Assembly: GCA_030544235.1 (NCBI GenBank) | Contig: CM060472.1 | Coordinates: 16,861,654-16,925,653 of the forward strand | DNA from: Lepturacanthus savala | Lineage: Eukaryota; Chordata; Actinopteri; Scombriformes; Trichiuridae | Direction: 5' to 3' | DNA: 64,000 nt | Part shown: positions 49,060 to 59,980 of the stretch, one piece after another | How positions within the stretch are numbered: the stretch's first letter is position 1 | Layout of the letters: each line of letters opens with the position of its first letter | Position numbers and translations under genes: made by a program | The notes under the pieces: generated by a model | Seen by the model: only the letters and a program-made list of their open reading frames with translations | Told to the model about the DNA's origin: nothing | Database searches by the model: none

Positions 49060-50200
49060 AACTCAGGGATAAGTGTTAAGTCCATTTTTCTTCCCAATAT
49101 TTACCACCTCACTTGGTGCAGTTATCCGCTCCCATGGCTTCCCACACCGCTGCTATGCTGATGATACCCAGCTCTTTCTATCATTCCTGCTGGAAGTTCA
49201 ATCATTCTCTGCTCATATGTCAGCATGTCTCAACATGGCTGGAAGAACAACAGAGCCAGGTCGCAGTTGGTTGTGAATCCGTTGAGAACCAGTTTGCCTT
49301 TCCACAGGTTACAGCTAGTTAGAAAGCCTATACCAATCACTATACCAATCTATGCGTCTCCATTCTCCCACACTCTCTAATGTTACCCTTACCTGATGAT
49401 TGAAACTGAAACCAACACATATGTCTCCACAGTAAATACACTTTCGAGTGTTTGATGGGTATTTATGCATTATTAACCATCTGATCTATGTTTTATTTCT
49501 CAAAGAGAAATAACCTCCCTGTATGCTAAACTAATCCTAAATTGCTACATACTTATTTCAGGAATGAGCAGTAGGACTCGTGATAACCCTGCCCCAGCCT
49601 CTGGTATGAGCACATCTTTCGTCATCTTTCGTTTTCCCTGCCCGGGGCCAATTTTTTTGTCTGTTGAAACAGGAAGAAGAGTTCAAAATTGATCAACAAA
49701 CCTTGAAAACTCACATGGCCTCACTTGCCTGATCAAGTTGTTTGTTTTGAACACCATCAGAGAGATCTGACCTGTCTGAACATGCAATTAAACTCCTGGT
49801 TCAGGCACTCATGATAGCATGCATTGACTACTGCAAATTCCTACTGGCAGTGTACTCATGTACTCTCTGCAGATGATCCAGAACATGGCACCGTGCCTTG
49901 GTCTGGTCAACCAGCCCAAAACAGCACATCACCCCATTGTTCACTGCTCATGACCCTCCATTGGCTGGCTCAAACTCAAAAGCAGTTTCCATGGACAACC
50001 CCATTTGGGACACATATGTGCAACCTGAACTTAATCCTAATGGACCCCACATTGAAAGATCAAACAGCTCACCTGGTCAGACAAAGGTCTATTGCCCCTC
50101 TGGTCATTGGTTCAATCCCTTGTTTCATATTTATAAGTCAGAAACCAAATGGTTAATCTCAAAGAAACCAAACCAAGCTATTGAATTTGATTCTTGCTAA
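49060..50200 (+). mobile_element. L2-like LINE reverse-transcriptase fragment
   Basis: Translation gives TSLGAVIRSHGFPHRCYADD, then TQLFLSF (about 49103-49185), including the YADD catalytic box. Decayed C-terminal wording follows (HCSLLMTLHWLA near 49940-49975). Frameshifted throughout. Confidence 0.75.
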
Positions 50201-52275
50201 GTTTTAAAGGCAGACATCCAACGTGAAGATGTTGAAGTGGCCAGAGACCAGCTCTCAGTGTGAAGAGGGCTCGTGGTGTGGTGATTTCTATACACCTGGA
50301 GAACTTGTGGTGTAGTGGGATAAATTGCAACCCTGACGCATTGGTGCTACAGGTGTATGCTTGTTGAAAACCTCCTGTAGACAGAAAAGTATAAGATTGG
50401 TGATGCATTCAAAGGCTAAGATCCACTGTTGCACCACTCCCCTTCACACTGAACGAACGTTCTCCAGGCACATTTACCAACTTCACTTTGGAAGTTGGCC
50501 TTTTTAAATTCAAACTCAAAACTTGAAGAGAGTCCGGTGACAGTTCGGCCACTGATGGATTTGAACAACCACATGCCTGCACTTTAGGATTGCAAACAAA
50601 CCCACCTCCTTACAAAATGACCTGTTCTCTGAGTGCATTTCACATTTTCACTTTGGATGTTGGACGTTTTAAATTCAGTGAGGATGGAAGCCTCAAAACT
50701 TTACCTTTTTTCGTACGCCTGCAACACTGATAGTGCAGGGTTGCAACTTAACCCACCACACCATGAGGTCTGACCATTCTAAGAGTGAATTGATCTTCAG
50801 ACCACACCAGCAAATAAGGGTTCATTTCAGGCTGCCGTGATTGCCCATTACTGTAAGGTGAATACTATTGTGTTGGAATGAAAGTTAACTATAGTCCTTG
50901 AAGCTGAATATCAGAATTAATAGATTCTCAATTAATTTGATCGTTTACTAACATTTTTTAGCATTTCTGATTTGGTAATCAAATTCTGACTTCTTTTGTT
51001 ACATGACCTTGATTAATAGATGCAAATATAACACAGAATGAAATTATATATTGTTAAGCATTTATTTTGGTATCTTTTTCTCCCTCAATTACTAAAAAGA
51101 TTTCCTCAGATTTTATCATTTTTTATCTTTTATATATTGTGGTGTTTAGACATTGATTTATTTTTTAGAGGGGAGCTGAACAGATGAAAGATCAGCAGGA
51201 AGCAGAAATGAGAATAAAAGGCCTTGAGGAGCAATATCCTCCCCTCTCAAGTCTCTTTCACAACAGAAACACATAAGTCTAATTACTGAGATGTTTGTTT
51301 TGAAGCTGCAGACAGACAATAAAAACCTGAAATTACCTTACTCATTAACCGGAGAAAATGACAGAAAACAGACAAACGCTAACAAAACGATTTGATGTTT
51401 GCTTTTTCCAATTTTAATTAGCGACTTCTTAAAGGAAATTAAAGCAATACATGAAAAATAAATAGTCTTTGATGAGATTTGTTCGTTACACCTGCGTTAG
51501 ATTGCATCTCTTTAGTGGATCCCTCCGCTGAAAGAGAATAAATCCTAAAACGTATAACCTAAAATAAAATAACCGGTACTGAACATTCCATATTGAAGCC
51601 GCAGATGAGAGCGTCCTCGCCGACAACTGAAATGGAAAACAGTTTGTGTGGATCTTTAGCTCAGATGTCTCTAAAGTGATGAGGACGTGTTGATAATAAA
51701 GCCGCTACAGATGTGTCTATTCTCTCCACTTCAAGCTGTGTGAGATTCATACGGCTCTTACAGCATGAAAAGAACACAGCCCGTGGTTTCATATCAGTGG
51801 TTTCTGGTTCTGCTTCATGAGAGCAGCACAGAGCAGCTCCTCCTCTGCTGCTGCAGCTCCCATTTCAAATGTAAACCGCCTCACAAAGCTTTTATTCCAC
51901 TTTTCTGTGAGTAAAAGTGGCTGTCAGTGCCCTCTCCGCTGCTCTCTCAGTGTATGTCTCTTTGTCTCGGTTCTGATCCTGCTGTTGAAATGGATGCGTA
52001 CAGAGCAGCGAATCATCGAAGCATGATTAAATATGTACACTGAGCAAAAATACAGTACAACACTTGTTTTTACACATGTTTTGCATGACTAGATATAAAG
52101 GATCTACGATTTCATTATCGTCACACCATGTGAATTTCATGTAAATAGGATATTTGCCACATTAGAATCCTTACAGATACAGTATAGCTTCACCCACTGT
52201 CAGCAGGCTTGGGCCCTAATGAGAAAATCATAGAATAAATAACTAAAATAGAGATTAACACAAAGTAAAAAAACT
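50201..52275. other. 5' flank, nothing recognised
   Basis: No gene, RNA or named repeat was seen. 51815-51860 is CTG/CAG-rich. Confidence 0.45.
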
Positions 52276-52279
52276 TTTC

Positions 52280-53603
52280 AGGCCGGTTTTAAAAGTCAAG
52301 TGCCTGTGCTGCCTTCAGGTGGACAGGGAGGCTGTTCCACACATGTGGTGCTGACAAGCAAAAGGCCCGTGGTCGCCCGTGGTTCCCATGGTGACCGGGC
52401 CCAGTGGGGGTCAGTGAGGGGGTGGAGGGGGTTTGTGAATTGATGAGTAATTGTAGGTTGGGAGGCGTGTGTCCATTTATACATTCACAATTGAGTAGTA
52501 AGACTTTGTATTCAATCTGGTGTGAGACAGGGAGGCAGTGAAGTGAATTCAGAATGGGAAGAGATGTGTTCATATTTCTGGAATTTCATTGGGGATTCTG
52601 GCATTGCTGTTTTTTGGCTGTATTGCAGTTTCTGGATATTCTTGTTAGTGATCCCAGCGTATAGGGGTGGGTGATCCTGGTCTGGGAGGGCTGGTCTGGG
52701 TGCAGGTTTTGGTTCCAACCAACAAGTAACACACCTGATTCTACTAATAAAGGTTTCCAGGAGTCCATTTTTGAGGAGGTAAAGGCATAGACAAGCCCCT
52801 CTACATCTGGTTAGGTTAATGTGAGGCAGAGATTGTAAATTGTTTTTGAGGTGATAGAAGGAGGTTTTACACGGGTGGTTAATATGAATGTTAAAAGTTA
52901 GGTGAGGGTCTAAACCCAACTCCCAGATTATTGACTGTGTGGTAGAGTGGTACGACCTGATCTTCGATGGTGTGATGTGTTATGGATGATTGAACCTGCA
53001 GCCAGATGCTGACAAGTAGGACTTCAATTTTGTTGCTATTTAATTGGAGTAAATTATTGCTCATCTATATCTTTATCCCCCTAAGACAGGCAGTAAGACA
53101 TAACATGGCAGCAGGGGAGTTTTGGGAAGTTTTAATGTATAGCCGTGTGTCATCAGCATAGAAGTAGGCGGACAATTTATGCACTAAAATTATTTCAGTC
53201 CAACCAGAAAGGTAGGACCGAAACCATTTCAGTGCAGAGCCTGACAGTCCTATGGTGGTATGGCGGCTCGCTAGGAGAATGGTGTGATTCCCAGTGTCAA
53301 ATGCAGCAGTCAGGTCCAGGAGAATGAAAAGTCAGGACGATCCTGTATCAGCTGTCATCAGCAACTCATTTGTCCCCCTAAGCAGAGCAGTTTCAGTGCT
53401 GTGGGCTGAAACTTTTTTGAATAGGTTATTAAAACAGGGTTTCATTATTTTGAGGATTTCCTCAACATGGTTTTCCTCATTCAGTTGTAGAGGTGACAAC
53501 CTGCTTACAAATGAGACGTTGAGGTTCCAGCAGGAAGACAGAGAACTAGAAACAGAGAGACCTTACACCTAGCTGAATAGCTGTTGAGGGTTGCCAGGGT
53601 TTT

Positions 53604-53686
<83 letters not shown>

Positions 53687-54620
53687 GCTGGGATAGAGCA
53701 TAGAGCAATTAAGTGAGCATCTTTAGAAACATTTGAATAGACAGTAGCCAGTTTGTGAACAGGGAGATCTGTATTTGCAGTGTTGTTCCAGGACATAACC
53801 AGCTGTTTTCATTTTCCACAGCTCGTGTGAACCAGTGAGCGTGTGACATTGACCTCACGCAACTTGACAGGGGCATGGAAATCAAGAATATTGCTCAGGG
53901 ATGTGTTATATAGCTCAACTAATTTATTCATGGATGCAGAGGCTGGGCAGGTAATGAGCTGGATATCCATTTCTATAGTGGCTGGAAAAACGTTTTTTTC
54001 AAGTTTCGGAAAGAAATTTGGTGTTTTGATCCATGTCAAGGCTACTGAGATCACCTTGTACTCAGTAGCACCAAGACTGCTCACAGTGTGTTAGTATGGT
54101 GGACATCTGGGGCAGCAAAGGGGGGGATGCTGCTCCCAAAACGAAGAGAAATTATAAATGTACGTGATTTTAAGGGAGCCGTAGGCAGATTGAAGCCAAG
54201 TGCGGTGAGTCAGCAGGTAACTGAATCTCATATAACCATGGCAAAAGGTGGGAATGGAAAGAAGAATTGATTTACTGGTCTTGGCCAGGACGTCAAACAA
54301 TATAATGAAGTTTTTCTGCATGCTGTTTGCTGAGTGCTCTTTGTGAACATCATTGAAGCTAATGTGAAGGATTGCTTTCTTTATTGAAAGGGAAAGTGAA
54401 ACCAGGACAGCCAGGAGTGTCTGAATAATGTCAGTAATTGTTGCACCGGGAAAAAAAAAGTGCACGATTGCGTTCACAAAATGAATGTTCCTGATTATGA
54501 AGTCACTGAGTAGTTTCTGGGCAAGGGAAGGGAAAGAAAGCAGAGTGACAAAACTCTGTTGTAGGGGCAGAGAATAAAGGTGATCCTGCCAGGACGGACA
54601 AGAGAGGCGCAAGATTAGGA
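52280..54620 (-). mobile_element. Nearly complete but decayed CR1/L2-like LINE
   Basis: Read 5' to 3' on minus: an SGNH-esterase-like ORF1 part (54612-54091, FFPGATITDIIQTL, HISFNDVH, WLQSAYGSL); the linker before the reverse transcriptase (54084-53809, ELYNTSLSNILDFHAPVKLR); the reverse transcriptase with YADDT (about 53145-53165); and the C-terminal tail (52573-52290, LPILNSLHCLPVSHQIEYKV, AFCLSAPHVWNSLPVHLKAA). Stops, frameshifts, an (AT)n expansion at 53609 and a foreign piece at about 52660-52780 interrupt it. Confidence 0.85.
53609..53683. repeat. (AT)n microsatellite
   Basis: About 75 bp of alternating AT inside the LINE remnant, preceded by a T9 run. Confidence 0.97.
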
Positions 54621-55019
54621 TGAAGCAATAATGGCAGCAGCGGGCTGACTTAATAATGGTGAGGGCGGCATCATTTTAGTCATCATTAAGACATGAGAAC
54701 CTGTTCTCAGTGGGTAGACAGAGACTTTCAAGTGGGAGGGGAAAAGGGAGGAATTTCCTACTGCCCCTGCCAGCTGAAGTCCAAGCCATACTGTGGCCCG
54801 GACTAGAGACTGCTGGAGCTTTCGGTTTGGTACTCAGACCCTCCATCAGACGTACAGGAAACTAAGAGCCGAGGTGGTGAAGGTGTTGATGGCACATCTG
54901 TACCACAGAGTCAGCGAGTCCATTATATCTTTCTCATATCTGAGCCGGTGGAGTATGGATAACCGTCAAATTGGGAGATTCTGGCATCTCTCCAGTGACA
55001 GTCAAGGCAGCAAGGTGGA
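54621..55019. other. Sequence between LINE and Tc1-like relics, unclassified
   Basis: May include the 5' end of the minus-strand LINE. No feature could be supported. Confidence 0.35.
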
Positions 55020-55990
55020 ACATAGGTGCACATAGCTATATTGCGATAATACCAGACAAAACCAGTCAGTATCAGGTGTGACCACCAGTTGCGTCATACA
55101 ATGCGACACATAACCTTCACATAGAGTTGATCAGGTTATAGTTTTTTGATCTACGTAATGTGGGTCCTCATCGATGGCTGTGCGAAGTTGCTGGAAATTG
55201 GCAGAAACTGAAACATGCTGTTGTTCGTTGTTCCAAAACTCAACGGATGACGTGTGAGTGTACAGGCCATGCGAGAACTGGGATATTTTCAGCTGAACTG
55301 TGCAAAGATCAAGACCGCCTTGCGTCCTGGGTCTGGGACCTTTCTGTGTGGAGTTTGCATGTTCTCCCCGTGTCTGTGTGGGTTTTCACCAGGTACTCCG
55401 GCTTCCTCCCACAGACCAAAAACATGCTGAGGTCAATTGGCGACTCTAAATTGCCCGTAGGTGTGAGTGTGTGAGTGAATAGTGTGTGTGCCCCACGATT
55501 GGCTGGCGACCATCTGGGGTGTATCCCTGCGTCTCTTGCTGGGATAGGCTCCAGCAGACCCCTGCGACCCTAATGAGGAATAAGCAGGTATAGAAAATGA
55601 CTGACTGACTGACTGACTGTGCAAAGATCCCTGCGATAGGGAGCTGTGCATTATCCTGCTGAAAAATGAGGTGATGGCAGTGGGTGAATGACATATCACC
55701 ACCACTTCAGGATCTCGTCACCGTCACTCTCTGCATTCAAACTGCCAACAATAAAATGCACCCGTGTCGTTGTCTATAGCTTAGCCCGCCCATACCATAA
55801 CCCACCACTGCCACCGCAGTCTGTTCGCAACGCTGACCTCAGCAAACACCTCACCCACTCAATGCCATTCACGCTGTCTGCCATCTGCCTAGTACAGTGA
55901 AAACTCTGTGTGATAAGTAGTGCTGTACCCCTCCCATTGCCGGAGTAACCACTCCTTGCAGTCAAGTGATAACAGGTGACACTTAATCAC
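55020..55990 (-). mobile_element. Tc1-like transposon relic (third family), split by a SINE
   Basis: The DNA wording AACGGATGACGTGTGAGTGTACAGGCCATGCG, GAGGTGATGGCAGTGGGTGAATG, CATTCAAACTGCC and GCTGTCTGCCATCTGCC corresponds, on the minus strand, to a common fish Tc1-like transposase with its catalytic region. Both halves are decayed; the SINE at 55311-55616 separates them. Confidence 0.7.
55311..55616 (+). mobile_element. SINE copy with 13-bp target-site duplication
   Basis: Same SINE family (AGTTTGCATGTTCTCCCC, TACTCCGGCTTCCTCCCACAG, ACCCTAATGAGGAATAAGCAGG, ending in a GACT repeat). Flanked by CTGTGCAAAGATC at 55298-55310 and 55617-55629. The tRNA-like head is truncated. Confidence 0.92.
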
Positions 55991-56635
55991 CCTGCTGTTT
56001 GTTTAAAAGGAGTCATGAGCAATCAACGTTGGACTTGCATTGCTCTGTCCCAACCATACGGTTGCCTCGAAGCAGCGGGTCTATTACAGTGTGTGTGGCA
56101 GCTTCCCGTGACTCCTAGTAGCTAATCGCTGCTTTGGGCAAGGAGGAGCAACTGGCTACTATTTTGTTTTTCTTTATTATTAGCCTTCTGTGAGCTCTAT
56201 TCAACTTGGGCATATACTAATACGAATGGGATAGTCTCTGGAGGTCTGGAGGTGGTGGGTCACAAGGTGAAAGGTTCCCTTCCATCTCCAGTGTTTGTTT
56301 CATGTTTAAATAGATGTTTTCCTTCTAGATTTTATAGTTTGCTTGGTTTGCATGTTTTGTTTATTGTGTTTTCTGCTTTTTAGTGTTTGTGCGTGTGTCT
56401 ACCCTCGCCTGGTGATTCTCCAGACCTGCTTTGAATCCAGAAACGGACATCTCTGCTCTTATTGAAGTTATCTGTGGGTTCAGTGGGTAAGTTCTGGTTC
56501 TGCCCCGTCAGGGTCTGCATTACCTCGTCTACATGCCCAGAGAGAGAGAATGCCCTATGTTTACAGGGATATGGGTGGGTATGGGTATAGTAAAATGGGT
56601 TAAAAAGGTACATGGGCCAGTCATACTATACTGCA
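55991..56635. other. 5' flank, unclassified
   Basis: No coding frame or named repeat was recognised. Given the gag-like remnant just downstream, part of this may be decayed LTR or leader sequence, but no terminal repeat pair is visible. Confidence 0.35.
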
Positions 56636-56639
56636 GGAA

Positions 56640-57115
56640 TTCTATGGATGTTCACTGTCTTGTGTTGCTCTGCAGAAAGATTTCTTTTCTAGAAAACAGC
56701 TTAAGGGCGAGACAATGCAAGAATACTCCCATGCTTTATTTGAGCGTATGAAAAAAAAAACATGAGAAATGCTCCTCAGGCTCTACCCAATTCCACTGTG
56801 CTACTGCAAGATCAGTTTGTTGAACATGTTAATGATCCTGATCTCTGAAGGGCTTTAAAACAGGTTGGACGTGCCAAGCCAGCGGCTATACTCCGAGCTG
56901 TATGAAGCAAGGTGATCCAATGGGAGAAGAAAGGTATACTGCCAAAAGGTAAGCCGCACATCCTTTCTCTATTTGTGCCACCCACATTTCTCGAGTGTCA
57001 GAGCAGAACAGTGTGCCACTTCAAACTAAGATGGCTGAGATGAAAGAAATTTTAAATAAATACCAGGAGGAAATTGACCAACTCTGTGAATACCTTCACC
57101 TACCTCTCATTTTTT
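56640..57115 (+). mobile_element. Gypsy-type Gag-like remnant
   Basis: Translations give SRKQLKGETMQEYSHALFER (about 56688-56748) and, after frame changes, LQDQFVEHVNDPDL-like, VGRAKPAAILRAV and VIQWEKK (about 56800-56935). This capsid pattern (EFSHAL, QFVxxVxDxxLRRxLK, AIRWE) is shared by Ty3/gypsy Gags and genes derived from them. Interrupted by stops; no zinc knuckle or polymerase followed. Confidence 0.6.
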
Positions 57116-57369
57116 TAATATTGGTCCTGTGATTTATTGTCAACAACCAGGGCATTTTCAAAAATGAAATAATCAAAGGGTAATTTCTTAACCACTGTGC
57201 TCCCAGTCTCATTCTATGCAAGGATTATCTGCACAGAATCAGCCGTCAGAAAACTAATGCAGAAGGGGGAATTGCTTTTTTTTTTGCCCAAAGAAAAATG
57301 CCCCAATGCAGCTCTATGAGGCTGGAGATTCTGCGGTATTATTCATAGGGAGGGAAAGTGACGTAAGTA
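57116..57369. other. Short unclassified stretch
   Basis: Between the Gag-like remnant and the next LINE piece; nothing was recognised. Confidence 0.4.
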
Positions 57370-57720
57370 TCAGCTTTTTGTTCTAAACCCATTCAAATAT
57401 TGAATCAAGTTTGCTTTGTAGGATATTGTTTAGTTCTGAGTTAGGAAGCTTAGTTATATAAAAACTATAATTGTCAGCATACAAAGTAATAGATGTGTTA
57501 AGAGCAAGTGGCAAGTCTTGTAAAAACAGAAAAAGGGAGTGGACCAAGGCAGCTGCCTTGTGGACCCCCCCAAATACCATGCGTTAAATAGTTGAGAGTG
57601 CACCATTAAAAACACTTTTTGACATAGCTAGTTATCCATCTGATAGCATTATTACTACAACCATAAGTGCACAATTTAGCTAAGCAACAGTTCATTTTCC
57701 TTTGTTTACTGTCTATAGAC
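57370..57720 (-). mobile_element. LINE reverse-transcriptase fragment
   Basis: The minus translation LYADNYSFYITKLPNSELNN, then ILQSKLDSIFEWV, matches the YADD...ELNxxLQxxLxxIxEWV stretch of fish LINEs. The preceding GVPQGSVLGPLLF block is garbled by a frameshift; the catalytic box reads YADN. Confidence 0.65.
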
Positions 57721-58480
57721 AGACTTTGTGAGGCAATAACAAGATCGCGATTTCAGGTGCAAAACTAAATAAATACTGAGTCACACCTAAATAATTCTCT
57801 TAGATAAGGAAAACTTCAGCCTCAAGTATCAAACTTATAAAAGGAGAAAAGGAGAAACCGGTGCCTTATCTGCATGTCCAGATTTATGAAACCTAACACC
57901 CCTTCACAGAATTTCTGTCATCACAGACCGGATTAAAAGTCAGTTAGGCATCAGAGGTTCAGCTGTGTGAAAAGAACAGCTGGTCTTCATATTCTTAGCA
58001 GCAGCCGGTCAGAGGACCTGGCCAGCTGACATTTGGGCAAAAATGAAGCAAGGAAGTGTCTCAGCAGGACTCTGACATGCTGCTTACATAAATAATAAAG
58101 GTTTCTGCAGGCAGGTGCCTCTGCAGTGGAAACAAAAACAGTAAGTTGACACTGAAGTGAATCTCTTTGTGTTGGACCAGTAAACTTCTTCTGAGTCACT
58201 TAAACTGCTTTTGGACACTTTTACAGACAAATCAATTAATCAATTGCTTCCATTATAGGTAACTGTTTTTTCTTTTAATGTTAAGAGTCATTTAATTGAT
58301 TTTCTGATATTTATATTTGGTTTAAATGGAAGCTAATGGGCATCCAAAAACGGAGTAAATCCAGAAAATCATAAACAGATAAATCAATCAATCTCTTTCT
58401 TCTTATCCAACTCTTTTTGTAGAAAATGCGGAGAGGCAGAATTAAACCATCCTCTCTTCCTTCTTCTACTCCTGTTTAGC
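57721..58480. other. 5' flank, nothing recognised
   Basis: AT-rich, non-coding sequence. No gene was seen. Confidence 0.45.
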
Positions 58481-58484
58481 TCTT

Positions 58485-59415
58485 ATCTTTCAGATTGTGT
58501 CCGATTTGTTCGTCTTAACGGTGTTTCTTTATAATCAGGCTGCTCTAAAAAAGTCTCTGAGGACTCTTCAGCTGATAAAGAATGCTGCTGCACGTATGTT
58601 AACAGGCACTAGAAGAAGAGATCATATGTCACCGGTATTCGCTTCCCTCCGCTGTCTTCCTGTGAAATCAAGGACAGAATTAAAATTCAAAAGGAGAAGG
58701 ACCTCACCTACCAAGCTCTTAATGGTCAGGCTCCATCCTTTCTTAAGAATCTCATAGTTCCTCATCCTTCAGGAACAGCGCGATCCCTTCAGTTTCCATT
58801 TTCAATGTATATTGCAAGGCTACGATGCTCCTCTCCTGTGGAACCATCTTCCAGAAGGCCTGCCTCCAGTTTTCATGTCATTTTTATAAACCTTATAGTT
58901 AGGGTTGGCCCTGGTAGGTCTAGGACATTGTTATGTTGCTATAAGATTAGACTGCCAGTACCTCATGAGATACTCTGAGCTTCTTTTTGACCTACTGATT
59001 AACCTTTCAAAGCTGTTTTGTTGAGTCCTACCCTGTGTTTTCTTACTCATAGACCACGCTGCCATGCAGCTACTACAAGTACCTTCCGTTGTAATGTTAT
59101 TTTGGCCCGGTGATCCCTGTCACCTCATCCTCCACATGCGCCATTAATCCACATATTTCTGTTATCCTGTTTAATGTTGTGCCTGTTTCCTGTATTGTAT
59201 TGTATTTCCATCCTGTGCATCCATTGTAAGCCTCTCTGTTTTGGAAGAGGGATTCTCCTCTGTTGCTTTTACTGGGGTTTCTTTCTGGGTTCTTTTCTTC
59301 CTTTTTATAATGTGAGGGGATGTTCTGTTGCTGGTGTACAAATTGTGAAGCCCATTGAAGCGAATCTGTGATTTGTGATGTTGGGCTATACAAATAAAAT
59401 TGACTTGAATTGACT
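58485..59415 (+). mobile_element. L2-type LINE 3' half with complete tail
   Basis: Translations give LRTLQLIKNAAARMLTGTRR, DHMSPVFASLRCLPV, then LTYQALNGQAPSFLKNL. The 3' UTR ends TTGTGATGTTGGGCTATACAAATAAAATTGACTTGA, the same tail as the LINE ending at 10662. Confidence 0.82.
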
Positions 59416-59933
59416 TCTATTTCGCGCTCCGAACCCTCACCAGCACACAATGAAAGGTGAGAATAGGGGTATGATTCACAGCTCTAGTAATCAAATGTGT
59501 TTGTGGGGAGTAGGAGAATAGGAGCCTTTCATGGTCAAAGGCAGAAGTGAGTACGCAGAAAAATTGTTGCATTTAGACTTTTCAGTGTATGTATAGATAT
59601 ATTTTACTGCTGTTGAATAGTAGATTTGACATTGAACCAGTTAATAAATGTTGCACGCACACACACACGCACACACACACGCACACACACACACACACAC
59701 ACGTGTTAGTGTGCTCTTGTCATAGTGTTTCAGTAGATAGACGGACGTGACTCGTTTCCTGTTGTACAGTTCATCGATCGTGTTTCAAAACAAGATAATC
59801 AATAATTCGGTTATGAGGGAAAAGGACTGAAAACAGAAGAATCGAAACCATCAAACCGATCCAGCAACTTCTATTGGTTTTCATTTCCACAGAAAATCAA
59901 AAAAAGTACCTGTAAAAGTACAAGTAAGTGTAC

Positions 59934-59980
<47 letters not shown>

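Noticed and set aside
54091..54612. 173-codon minus frame as a host gene
   Set aside because: Its content matches the esterase-like ORF1 of fish CR1/L2-type LINEs and it sits in order with the other LINE parts.
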